DNA of 64,000 nucleotides from Heterohyrax brucei (Eukaryota; Chordata; Mammalia; Hyracoidea; Procaviidae), in the NCBI GenBank assembly GCA_028571685.1, contig CM053154.1:17702001-17766000 (forward strand), given 5' to 3'. Under the pieces are notes generated by a model. It did not search any database, was not told where the DNA came from, and worked only from the letters and a program-made list of their open reading frames with translations. This document shows, piece by piece, positions 55,935 to 64,000 of this stretch. A program made the position numbers and the translations under genes. Numbering within the stretch: position 1 is the stretch's first letter; each line of letters begins with the position of its first letter.

Positions 55935-56125
55935 TGGGCCTTTGCATCCAGACGTCTCTGGGTCCATATCCTTGCTTGGCTGTTTGTTAGCTGAGTGATC
56001 TTGAGCAAAATATTGAACAACTGTTACTCCCATTTCCACTTCTGTAAAATGAAGTTAATAATTGTGTTACTAAGGTTGTAGTGAGGAGTCCCAGACATAA
56101 AGTGTGCTGAGCACTTAGATGCATT
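55935..56125 (+). mobile_element. MIR SINE
   Basis: CTCTGGGTCCATATCCTTGC, TTGTTAGCTGAGTGATCTTG, CCACTTCTGTAAAATGAAGT, GTAGTGAGGAGTCCCAGACA. Confidence 0.8.
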
Positions 56126-56377
56126 CTGGAATCTTGACATCCAGGTAGCGTCAGCCTCAGCCAAGCGATCTGTACCACCACCTTCAGCCTCCTCGGGAAT
56201 GACACCGGATGCCCATTCCTGATGTCACACAACTGTGGTGACATGTTGGGCACACTTGCCCAAAATTGTTTCAGTGATCTATCTGAAAACTTCTTTCTGC
56301 AAGGTAAATTTACATTGGAAAATTGGACCTCCAGTTTCCTAACACTTGGTCTTTTTCCCTTTTGTTTGGTCTTTTAG

Positions 56378-56442
56378 CCTCACATGTCCTGTCATCTAAA
56401 ACCTCATCTCTCCCAGGCTATGGCAAGAACGGACTTCACAGG
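56378..56442 (+). CDS. ABLIM1: ABLIM1 exon: SHVLSSKTSSLPGYGKNGLHR
   Basis: 65 nt, phase 1 in, phase 0 out: (A)SHVLSSKTSSLPGYGKN, GLHR. Human, as I recall, is SHIPSSKTASLPGYGRNGLHR. Acceptor TTGGTCTTTTAG, donor AGGGTAAGA. Confidence 0.96.
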
Positions 56443-57272
56443 GTAAGATTTGTTTAACCCTCATGTGGCCACCAGCTGTGGTGCTTGTTCATTATTTGAA
56501 TGTTACTTCCGTCTCCAGGCCCATTGAAAGCACCCATGTGTGTCTGAATACATCTAACTCTTGATCTACAATTTGGAACATAATGAAAATTAGCATCTCC
56601 CTAACCTCCCGGTGAAGTCTCTGAGTTGTGGGCTAAAATATTTCAATTGAAAGAAAGAAAAATTGACTCTAGAGAAAAGAATAGCCTGTGTAAGCTTATA
56701 GGAAGACTAGATCCAATAATTATGTAGCAAATACATTCACAATCAAGCAAAAAAGAATTGCAACCTTCATCCTCTCTGTTGGAAAGAGAACAGTTGTTAC
56801 TAACCTCCAGGCCAGAGGTAGAACAAATGAAATTATGTAACTCAATCAGCAGGAGATACTCACTTACCAAAAGCCTCCTGTGTGATAGCATTAGATACTC
56901 TGCAAAAAAAAATAGATTTGATAGGGAGTAGAGGAATTATTGTTGAGTGCTCTCAGGTAAGTTCCAGCTCCTAGTGACCCTGTGACAGAGTAGCACTGCC
57001 CCACTGGGTTTTCTAGGCTGTAACCTTTACAGAAGCAGATTGCCAGGTCCTTCTTCCAAGGGACTGCTGGGTGGGTACCAAACGCTGGTGTTGCCATAGG
57101 CAACAATGCACTTAACCCTTGCACCACAGTGCTCCTTAGGAAGGAAAAGTCATCAGGGTCCAGAAGTTTCACTTGGAAAGATTTCTTAGGCTTTATTAAA
57201 TCTCATTCTCTTTTCAGCTGACTCCTAAATGGTTGCTGTAACTTTTCTAATAAATTGTTTTCCTTGTCTCAG
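56443..57272 (+). other. ABLIM1: ABLIM1 intron
   Basis: 830 bp with one antisense AfroSINE; ends TTTTCCTTGTCTCAG. Confidence 0.9.
56938..57138 (-). mobile_element. AfroSINE, long subfamily, antisense
   Basis: GACAGAGTAGCACTGCCCCA, GGGTTTTCTAGGCTGTAACC, TTTACAGAAGCAGATTGCCA, CTTAACCCTTGCACCACAGT. Confidence 0.85.
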
Positions 57273-57333
57273 CCTGTTTCCACAGACTTTGCTCAGTATA
57301 ACAGCTATGGGGACGTCAGTGGTGGAATCCGAG
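57273..57333 (+). CDS. ABLIM1: ABLIM1 exon: PVSTDFAQYNSYGDVSGGIR
   Basis: 61 nt, phase 0 in, phase 1 out: PVSTDFAQYNSYGDVSGG then IR and a carried G. Acceptor CTTGTCTCAG, donor CGAGGTGAGG. Human has V for I near the end, as I recall. Splices to the 8-nt microexon. Confidence 0.96.
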
Positions 57334-57975
57334 GTGAGGCTCCTGTGGCCAGGCCACTGCCCTGGTGCTGGTTGCATCCTCCCCTGGTACCTGAGGTCCG
57401 TGAGGGGGCCATGTGATGACAAGTAGATTGGCTATATTCATGCTGTCACACTTCTCAGTATAGGATCGCACACAGTAAGATCTCAGCGGATCTCTGATGA
57501 AAGAAAACCGCGAATAGAGTTTGTAAGAAGTGCGTTGTGCTCCTACTAAGTGCTGAGCAGTCTACTGGATACATGAAATGCAGTCAGTCAGCGACAAGAC
57601 ATGGCCCTTTCCATCGTGATGTGTATGTCCTAGTGCAAGAGAGAGAGCCAGCATAAGGGCACTGTACCCAAAGGGCCATGGCAGCTTAGTGTGACAGCTC
57701 TGACGACTGGAGATGCATAGAGAAGGAAGGGGATATGTTTAGGTCATCAGCGAAGACTTCCAGGAGAGAAAGGATGTAATAAAGGACAAAAAATGGAGCA
57801 GGTGTTGCCTGGCTTTAGGGAGACAGGTGACTGTGCGTTTGGAGATCCAGAGCAAGAAGAGAACTTGATGCCTTGGGGGAACGTTTCGGAAACTACAGCA
57901 GAAGCTAGTTATTCTATTAAAGTTTCTATGGTCTTCTATGGTCTTGGCCTTATGATATTATCTTTTCCTTTTCAG
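57334..57975 (+). other. ABLIM1: ABLIM1 intron before the microexon
   Basis: 642 bp, half of it an L2 fragment. A tandem duplication of TCTATGGTCT lies at 57925-57944, 31 bp before the microexon. Ends TATCTTTTCCTTTTCAG, a strong acceptor. Confidence 0.88.
57530..57850 (+). mobile_element. L2 LINE 3' region
   Basis: GTGCTCCTACTAAGTGCTGA, GCAGTCTACTGGATACATGA, then AGCGAAGACTTCCAGGAGAG follow the L2 order. Confidence 0.65.
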
Positions 57976-57983
57976 ACTACCAG
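57976..57983 (+). CDS. ABLIM1: ABLIM1 8-nt microexon (DYQ)
   Basis: Exon ACTACCAG between a strong acceptor (TTTTCCTTTTCAG) and donor GTATGG. With the G carried from 57333 it gives D-Y-Q, exactly the residues between GGVR and TLPDG in human ABLIM1 as I recall it. It is needed: joining 57333 directly to 58784 shifts the frame and reaches TGA at 60563-60565, losing the headpiece. Too short to be found by ordinary gene prediction. Confidence 0.93.
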
Positions 57984-58783
57984 GTATGGGACCCTTGGCC
58001 TTTGTGGAGTTGAACGCGCCGACAGAACAGCCATCTTTCCATCCAGATGTGTATCGTTACAGAAGAGTTTCTTTGGAAAAGATGCTTATTTGGGTTGATT
58101 GATCTAATCCTATGTCCATAGCCATGAGGAGCAGGCAATCCTGGTGCTTAGCTCAAATTGTCCTTTTAGGCCTTGGGGACAGAATGTCAACCAGGCCAGC
58201 TGTTGGAGGACCCCCTTGCTCTGGCCTTGCTTGGGCTGGAAGCACACCAGCATCAAGACTCTGCCCCTGTGTGTCGTTTGTTGTTGTTTTCTTTTCATTA
58301 TAACCACAGAATGTTAGGTCTTCCTCTCCCTTGCATGGTCCCAAATGAAGAGAAACTTGTGTTTCCTGCTGGAGGACAGGAATGAGCAGTTGGCTCTGAT
58401 ACCAGTTCTTTCTTTCTTGAGCCCAAACCATGTAACATTGTAATGGAGATAGAGAAAAGCAAGAAAAAAGAAGAGAGCAACGATGGACCCGGCAGGATGT
58501 TTGATATACTATATACTTTACGACCTAGAGCCTACATTCAGAAATAAGTCAATAGCTACTAAGCCAGGGTCTCTTCCCAACTGATACATCAGGGAGCAGT
58601 ATTCACGCTCTTATTCAGGAAAACTCGTGCTTTGCAAAGTACCTGGGAATCAAGATAGCACATCTATGAAATAGGGGTGGTAAGGATTAGAGATTCAAAA
58701 CAGGGGCTTTAGGGACCCCTGAGTCCGCTTCTCAGCTTCCCGTGCTGTCCTGTGTGACCCCTGACTTGGCATTTCTGTTGCAG
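57984..58783 (+). other. ABLIM1: ABLIM1 intron after the microexon
   Basis: 800 bp, no interspersed repeat recognised. Ends CATTTCTGTTGCAG. Confidence 0.88.
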
Positions 58784-58858
58784 ACCCTCCCAGATGGCCA
58801 CATGCCTGGAATGCGGATGGACCGAGGCGTGTCCATGCCCAACATGTTGGAACCAAAG
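58784..58858 (+). CDS. ABLIM1: ABLIM1 exon: TLPDGHMPGMRMDRGVSMPN segment, GC donor
   Basis: 75 nt, 25 codons, phase 0 at both ends: TLPDGHMPGMRMDRGVSMPN then MLEPK. DRGVSMPNMLEPK is conserved in the family and RGVSMP resembles a 14-3-3 type site. The exon ends AAG and the intron starts GCAAGT, a GC-AG intron with otherwise perfect donor consensus. No GT donor nearby keeps the frame with the following IFPYEM exon. Confidence 0.95.
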
Positions 58859-59246
58859 GCAAGTTCACATCTTCTCTTTCCTCTGGCACAGGCATGACAA
58901 GCTGGGACACAGCCTTACAACTTTCTTGATTTTCTGTCTCTTCATTGTCTCAGAGTGTTGTGTCCACTTTGTTCTGGGCTGGGGAATTCAGGGAAAACCG
59001 TTAGCAGGCAGCATCCTGCCATTCACTGGTTTTGGCATGTGGAGTCCACCAGTTAATCACTCACTGTAAAGCTCTGTGTGTACAGTGAAGTGCTGGCATG
59101 TCTCTCCCTGTGACCAGCGGATTAATTGGTCCCTGCCATGAGCATTGTGAGGCATGCCCAGTCCAGAGGAGCACAGTGGCAGAGCGCTCCAGGTAGGTGG
59201 CAAAGTTGTCCTGCTTTACTCAGAATCTTCCCACTTTCAGCACTGC

Positions 59247-59285
59247 CAAGTGCCAAGTGCCATCGAGTCGGATCATATCCGGGGA
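59247..59285 (-). mobile_element. AfroSINE tail fragment, antisense
   Basis: AAGTGCCATCGAGTCGGATC with a doubled GCCAAGT in front; about 40 bp only. Confidence 0.6.
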
Positions 59286-59660
59286 ACCTCCTGAGTCCCA
59301 GGCTCCCAGGCAAACATTAGCTCCAGAACAACCTGCACACCCACAGTGGCCAAGAACCTGGGCTTGCTGGTAACCAGGGCTTATTCCAGTATGTCAGCCC
59401 AAGAACACTGCTCTGGTATAGCTGACTCAGGACTAAGGAGCTAGTCATGGAACGAGATCGTTGAACCCTACACGTAGTCATCCTGCCAGATAACAGCATC
59501 GTGTAAAAGACAAGATGAAACCTGTAATTTCAACTCTCTGTCTGTCTCTTTTTTTTGGACAGCGAAAATCTTTAACAAACCATTCGCCATGTCAATGATT
59601 TTTTATTATGTAAGTATATATGTAAGACAAAACATTTACTTACCACTGCAGTGTTTTTTA

Positions 59661-59789
59661 CATGGTGGCATAGTGGTTAAGTGCTATGTCTGCTAACCAA
59701 AAAGTCAGCAGTTCAAACCCACCACCAGCTATTCCTTGGAAATTCTATGGGGCAGCTCTACTCTGCCCTATAGGGTTGCTATGAGTCGG
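59661..59789 (+). mobile_element. AfroSINE inside L1M
   Basis: CATGGTGGCATAGTGGTTAA, CAGCAGTTCAAACCCACCAC, GGGTTGCTATGAGTCGG; the tail is missing after GTCGG. Confidence 0.9.
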
Positions 59790-59839
59790 TCACACCAGTT
59801 ACATTCCCTGGGTTGCATAATCATCACCTCTCTCGTGTC

Positions 59840-59990
59840 AGAAACTCTGTTGGCACAGTGATTACCAGCTCAGCTGCTAACCAACAAGTCAGCAGTTCGA
59901 ATCCCCCGGGTGCTCCTTGGAAACCATATGGGGCACTCTGTCCTATAAGGTTGCTATGAGTCAGAATTTACTTGACAGCAAGGGTAATGG
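59840..59990 (+). mobile_element. AfroSINE inside L1M, second copy
   Basis: GAAACTCTGTTGGCACAGTG, CAGCAGTTCGAATCCCCCGG, GTTGCTATGAGTCAGAATTT. Confidence 0.9.
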
Positions 59991-60551
59991 GCATCTGTTT
60001 CCAATTTTTTTCATCAACCGAAACACAAACTCTGTAAGTAAAACTTCCCGTTTCCTCCTCTCAGGCACCCCAGCAACCATGAGCAAACTCTGGCCTCCGT
60101 GCGCTTGCCTAGTCTACATATTTCATATAGGTGGGATCACAGAGCACTTGTCCTTTTGTGGCTGACCCCTGTCCCTCAGTGTCATGTTTTCAAGGTTCAT
60201 CCCTGCCGTCACATGTATCTGAATGTTATTTCTCTCTGTCTGAATGATGATTATTCTCTGAATTTTTATCATCATCCTGAATACCTAGCAAGTCTGTATT
60301 CTTTCAGTCAACGTGACTCTCTAAAGGCACATTGCTATGTGAGACAGTTATGCGGAGTGCATAAGGTAGTGTCCCCGTCCCCCAGGGAGCTTGAACTTCA
60401 GCTGGTCCCAAAAGAGGGACATCATTACTCTGATGTTCACATTCTTCTCTCTTAGAAGTTCTGTCCTGGGAGTACCAGACTTAGGTGAATTCTGCTTATT
60501 AATAGAATGCGCAGCATTGTTCTAGAAGAGAGATTTTTCTTTCCTTGTCAG

Positions 60552-60632
60552 ATATTTCCGTATGAAATGCTCATGGTGACCAACAGAGGGCGCAACAAAA
60601 TCCTGAGAGACGTGGACAGAACCAGACTGGAG
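60552..60632 (+). CDS. ABLIM1: ABLIM1 exon: first half of villin headpiece
   Basis: 81 nt, 27 codons, phase 0 at both ends: IFPYEMLMVTNRGRNKIL then RDVDRTRLE. PYEML is the usual start of the headpiece N-terminal subdomain, and the variable loop follows. Human has E for D (ILREVDRT), as I recall. Acceptor TTCCTTGTCAG, donor GAGGTAAGA. The GACCAACAGAGGGCGCAA within it also resembles a CTCF core. An AfroSINE begins 22 bp after the exon. Confidence 0.97.
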
Positions 60633-60654
60633 GTAAGAAAGGAGACCCGATTGC

Positions 60655-60820
60655 CCTTAACCCTGGTGGTGCAGTGGTTTAAGTGCTACTTCTGCTCATC
60701 AAAAGGTCGGCAGTTCAAGCCTGCCAGGTCCTCTTTGGAAACTCGATGGGGTAGTTCTACCCTGACCTATAGGGTTGCTATGAGTTGGAATCGACTCGGC
60801 AGAGTGGGTTTGGTGCTGTT
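60655..60820 (+). mobile_element. AfroSINE, full length, beside a splice donor
   Basis: ACCCTGGTGGTGCAGTGGTT, CGGCAGTTCAAGCCTGCCAG, ATGAGTTGGAATCGACTCGG. Begins 22 bp after the exon end at 60632, in the direction of transcription. Confidence 0.92.
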
Positions 60821-60984
60821 TCTGCCCCTGTGAATTTCCCCTACAAGATGGTTTATTTCTTCAGTGAAAACAAAACTAAAATGACCTTAAAAGGATGAAC
60901 CCAGTAGTGTGGGTAGAACTAAGAGGTAACTTTGGAGGAAACCCCAAATTTACGTTTAAGACTTAAACCTAAAAATGCCTGGCG

Positions 60985-61545
60985 AAAATACAGAAGAGCC
61001 ACCCCAGAGCCACAGTATAAATGCAGTCATTTTCTCTGGAGATCTGATGGTCCCATAATTACAGCTGACGATGAAGACATGAGCACCCTGTCCCTCAGCC
61101 CATATCCCTAGATCCCTATCCAGGTTTACACTGTCAACAAGTTGGCTGTTTCCACATTCCTTGTTAAAGGGTCATCTGGGCCCATGTACCCAAGATCTCC
61201 TTAGATATGGAAGACTGAACTTTGTTCTTTTTCATCTGAATGATTCTGATTAAGAAAAAGTCTGGCTGCAAACCTCTTAAAGAACCATGACCTTTTCCCT
61301 GACAAAAGGCAGCGCCTTTGTATAAGATGTAAGCCTGGCTCAGAGAACAAAGGCTCTGCTATCTCCAGGAACCATTCCTAAGAGGAAGGACAGTCCCCCG
61401 ACTGAGACCCCACATCCACTTGGACACCTATTGCTGAGCCAGGAGCCAGCTCTGGGGCTCCCAAAGACCACGCTGAGGCCTCTCTCTAGCTTTCGTATTG
61501 CGGTGGTTCCTTTTTCCTGTATCTTGTCAACACTTCAGAAGACTT
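60985..61545 (+). mobile_element. Possible unclassified LTR fossil
   Basis: A TATAAGATGTAAGC box followed by a GC-richer section ending CTTTCGTATTGCGGTGG and TCTTGTCAACA resembles a retroviral LTR promoter and U5. I cannot name a family or fix the ends. Degraded, no internal region seen. Confidence 0.25.
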
Positions 61546-61590
61546 GAAGGAGAGTCACAGCATAATGAATCCCTTCCTATACCCTTCACT

Positions 61591-61790
61591 AGGTCCCTGG
61601 GTGGTACAAACAGTTTGTACTCTGCTGTTAATCAAAAGATTGGTAGTTCAAACTCACGTTGTAAAGATGCAGAAGGCCTGACAATTCATTTCTGTAAAGA
61701 TCACGACCAAGAAAACCCCATGGCGCTCAGTATTACACGAAGACATGGGTTTACCATGAGTCAGAATCACCTTAGTGGCCTGAGTTCTAT
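61591..61790 (+). mobile_element. AfroSINE, long older subfamily
   Basis: TCCCTGGGTGGTACAAACAG, GATTGGTAGTTCAAACTCAC, CATTTCTGTAAAGATCACGA, ACCATGAGTCAGAATCACCT. Confidence 0.85.
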
Positions 61791-62067
61791 TTGTTTTTGT
61801 TTTTGTTTTCATGGTGGTTGTTTTAATAGCTCCTCACTGTTCAGTGTTGTTATGGGTTATTACTACTCCACCAGCTCTGTTTTCTGATGGGAGGGTGCCT
61901 CACTTAGCTGGACAGGTAAGGAGCCCCGAAACCCACAGCCTTGTAACAAATCCTAGCCATGCCACTTTGCTCCTGAGAGTGATTATTTGTCAAGTGGAGA
62001 GCGACTTCCAGAGCCATCCACATGACTGTTGTCACTAACCCCTGTCCTTTCTTCCCTTCCTTTGCAG

Positions 62068-62181
62068 CGCCACTTAGCCCCAGAAGTGTTTCGGGAAATC
62101 TTCGGAATGTCCATACAGGAGTTTGACAGGTTACCTCTTTGGAGACGCAACGACATGAAGAAAAAAGCAAAACTTTTCTAA
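62068..62181 (+). CDS. ABLIM1: ABLIM1 last coding exon: headpiece core and stop
   Basis: Reads [37 protein letters not shown] and TAA at 62179-62181. This is the 35-residue villin headpiece core: the three packing phenylalanines (VFREIF, EF), the LPLW hydrophobic cap and the basic KKKAKLF tail that bind F-actin are all present, and the chain ends in F as family members do. No change is visible that would disable actin binding. Confidence 0.98.
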   Translation, partial: RHLAPEVFREIFGMSIQEFDRLPLWRRNDMKKKAKLF

Positions 62182-62938
62182 GTCCCACACGTCGACAGCC
62201 ATTAGAAAACAGGAGTGACTGTGGCAGGGACACATAGGATGTTGTATTAAGACCCAAAACTTGATTGGAGAATTTGCAAACCACTGTCTCTCAGCAACAA
62301 CAGAAAGGGAAAAATCTAATCAAAACACCCATCAGCCAACTCTGGGGCCAGCCAACAGCAAGCCTTGCCCAGAAGCAGTGGGGTAGAGATGTCTGTGTTC
62401 TCACACTCAACAGTAGTGTTCACACGTGACCTTTTATGTGACCTTACACACAAATGGGAGCTACTTTCTTCTTTTGTTTTCCTTCAACTCTTGCCCAAAC
62501 TAGTGCTGCCTGTAAGGGTAACAGCCAGCAAGTGCCCTTAGGACAACGCACAGGAAAAAAAGAGCGGCATGAGTTCCAGAGTATGACAGTGTATTTGGCT
62601 AAGAAGTGAGCGAGCCCCAGGAACATCCGTGTGGCTTCAGGCACTCTGCACAGTGACTGTCCTGGTGGCCTCGTGCAGCTCTGCCCATGCTCAGCTGCGG
62701 TGGAGAGCAGATGTGGCAGGCGACTCTCTTTTATTTTCAGCAAAAGTTGTTTTTAACAAACTCCTTGTTTTCTGCTGTTGGCTGGAACAGAGTTAGCAAA
62801 GGACTTGGCCTTTTTTTTTTTTTTTTTTGAAGAGAAGGAAAAAGAATGAAAGGAAAACCTCCCCTACCATTTTTTCTGCTTGAGAGAGTGTGCTGGATTC
62901 TTCATCCCCACTGAGAACAGGGAGGTCAATTGGGCCCC

Positions 62939-62990
62939 ACCTCTAGGGTCACTGTGAGTTGGACTCCACTCGACAGCAGTGTGTGTTTTG
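62939..62990 (+). mobile_element. AfroSINE tail within the 3' UTR
   Basis: CTCTAGGGTCACTGTGAGTT, GGACTCCACTCGACAGCAGT; only the last 50 bp of the element. Confidence 0.8.
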
Positions 62991-63334
62991 CAAAGAAAGG
63001 AAAGGGAAGGATTGTCTCCTGATTGGCCAGGTTGCCTGCTGTTCGGTGATGCTGGCAGCTGTGTTTGCCCAGGGCCCACAACACTCTTGGCAAAAAAGAA
63101 AAAAAACAAGTTTGGTGTCCTAGCAATGGGAGTTCTCCAACCTGCCCCCACTGTTTTGCATCTGGCATCCTGCAATCAAATCTTTAGTGCTGATCTTGTT
63201 TTTTGAAGGTTGGTTAGAGTAATAGGCTAGGGAAAGGCACATTTTTCTCTTTTTCAGTGTCCCTACAACTCCCAAAGTAGATTACTTCAAATGGATTTAA
63301 TTTGGCCTTTTCAGCTTTTCGTCTTGCCTAGCTC

Positions 63335-63359
63335 TGTGTGTGTGTGTGTGTGTGTGTGT
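63335..63359 (+). repeat. GT microsatellite in 3' UTR
   Basis: About twelve GT units; in the mRNA a UG-rich tract, a possible CELF or TDP-43 binding site. Confidence 0.95.
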
Positions 63360-64000
63360 AAGTGTAAGAGAGAGAGATACACCCAGAGTAGCAGAGTGAG
63401 TCTGCATGTGCTTTTAGTCTCATTTCTGCTTGAATGTTTGTCCCCCTGTGCTGAACCGTCGAAGGGACAAATGCGTAGATGTGATACACAGAAATCGAAG
63501 ATGTGGACGAGGCTGAACCACCTGTACCGAACCGCTCCTCATTCAGGAAAGGGTGTTGGTGCTTAGCAGCCAGGAACAAATGTCACTCAAGTCTGCATCC
63601 GACTGAAAACTGGAGGTGAGACCAGGCTGTGTGTGAGAGTCAGAACGTCTCATCTGAGTCCTCAAACTCAGCAACGTGAGATTCAGGTCTGAGCCTAAGA
63701 TTTCACCAGCGCACATATAAGACCACAGTGTGACTCAAATAGGACGCAGCCTGGATGAGGCGAGTCTCTCCAACTCCACACACAGAAGGAGAAAAATCAG
63801 TGATACATTTATTCTCATGCTTGGGGCTCTGCTGAGAAATTTCAAGCTCTGTCTTAAAGCCAAAGGAGAAAGCATTTGAATTCACCTGCATCAGTCCCTG
63901 GTAATAAGGATATTAGGACCGCTTGCTGTCTGTCTGTCTGACCCTGATGGTAAAAAGCAAGTAGGCTGTTTCTGGAGTCTGCGCTGTAGACTGGCCGCGG

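Larger units (their letters stand above)
54420..56377 (+). other. ABLIM1: ABLIM1 intron
   Basis: Two tandem antisense AfroSINEs and two MIR fragments; otherwise single-copy. Ends TTTTGTTTGGTCTTTTAG. Confidence 0.9.
59575..60265 (-). mobile_element. Old L1M LINE 3' region, antisense, split by two SINEs
   Basis: Pieces in order: GTAAGACAAAACATTTACTT; then ACATTCCCTGGGTTGCATAA, TCATCACCTC between the SINEs; then CATCAACCGAAACACAAACT, TTTCAAGGTTCATCCCTGCC. They join into the usual L1M antisense order once the SINEs are removed. Confidence 0.75.
58859..60551 (+). other. ABLIM1: ABLIM1 GC-AG intron
   Basis: Starts GCAAGT and ends TTCCTTGTCAG. The second half is an antisense L1M interrupted by two sense AfroSINEs; 58870-59240 and 60270-60550 look single-copy. 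Confidence 0.9.
60633..62067 (+). other. ABLIM1: ABLIM1 last intron
   Basis: Carries two sense AfroSINEs and between them a possible LTR fossil. Ends TCTTCCCTTCCTTTGCAG, a strong acceptor. Confidence 0.9.
8679..64000 (+). other. ABLIM1: ABLIM1 gene, 3' half (LIM4 to villin headpiece and 3' UTR)
   Basis: Twenty exons on the + strand spell out actin-binding LIM protein 1, a cytoskeletal scaffold that binds F-actin through a C-terminal villin-type headpiece and other proteins through four N-terminal LIM domains. Seen here: the end of LIM4, the serine-rich linker (SIYSRPGSSIPGSPGHTIY, KVKAIYDIERPDLITYEP), the dematin-like segment INIYRKPPIYKQH, a charged helix EEELLRRRQLQEEQLMK, and a headpiece ending [13 protein letters not shown]. 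Nearly all exons have GT-AG borders and matching phases. LIM1-3 and the first half of LIM4 lie upstream of the window. Summing the exons without cassettes gives about 445 codons; the optional exons add 35, 40 and 28. ABLIM2 and ABLIM3 are paralogues, but the linker sequence is that of ABLIM1. Identification is very sure; isoform use in this species is inferred. Confidence 0.97.
62182..64000 (+). other. ABLIM1: ABLIM1 3' UTR, continuing beyond the window
   Basis: No AATAAA or ATTAAA follows the stop within the window, so the UTR probably extends past 64000. It holds an 18-T tract (about 62811-62829), a short AfroSINE tail, and a GT microsatellite. Open frames on either strand here are incidental. 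Confidence 0.75.

Noticed and set aside
62182-64000. CRISPR arrays, tRNA or rRNA genes anywhere in the window
   Set aside because: No spaced direct repeats or cloverleaf genes seen; the tRNA-like pieces are SINE heads.
1-64000. A previously undescribed multi-gene system
   Set aside because: The whole window is one well-known host gene with repeats; novelty is limited to splicing details and repeat structures.

Overview
The window is mammalian nuclear DNA, almost certainly from an afrotherian and most likely an elephant or close relative. The main evidence is about 35 copies of tRNA-derived AfroSINE elements (shared motifs: a leading GGCATAGTGGTTAAG, a B-box-like GTTCGAATCC, and a tail TATGAGTCGGAATCGACTC), a SINE family known only from Afrotheria. 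Ordinary eutherian repeats (MIR, L2, L1, old LTRs, mariner) are also present. There are no bacterial features, and I see no second gene. One gene fills the window: the 3' half of ABLIM1 (actin-binding LIM protein 1, limatin), on the + strand. It is read from the second half of the fourth LIM domain (exon at 8679) to the C-terminal villin headpiece, with its stop at 62179-62181 and the 3' UTR running off the end. Twenty exons can be placed by splice sites, reading phase and recognisable protein. Without the cassette exons they encode about 445 residues; with the optional linker exons the product is longer. Layout: 1-8678, intron interrupting the LIM4 coding region, holding an antisense L1, SINEs, a MaLR-type LTR and a CTCF-like motif. 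8679-13856, end of LIM4. 13857-27850, a large intron tract holding two cassette exons (16769-16852 and 20485-20530). 27851-34442, the conserved serine-rich linker exons. 34443-50724, a run of exons all joined in phase 1 and therefore freely interchangeable (37050, 45551, 47375, 50578). 50725-58858, the coiled-coil and acidic linker exons, including an 8-nt microexon and a GC-AG intron. 58859-62181, the headpiece. 62182-64000, the 3' UTR. The LIM domains of ABLIM1 are thought to bind partner proteins and the headpiece binds F-actin, so the alternatively spliced linker seen here sets the distance and regulation between the two. The observations most worth following are about splicing. A conserved 16-residue cassette exon appears to have lost 2 nt in this animal, so that including it shifts the frame. 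The other findings are an 8-nt microexon required for the headpiece frame, a GC donor at the last linker exon, a 6-nt tandem acceptor, and CA-rich tracts upstream of two in-frame cassette exons. I found no sign of an undescribed multi-gene system. The rest is intronic repeat history.
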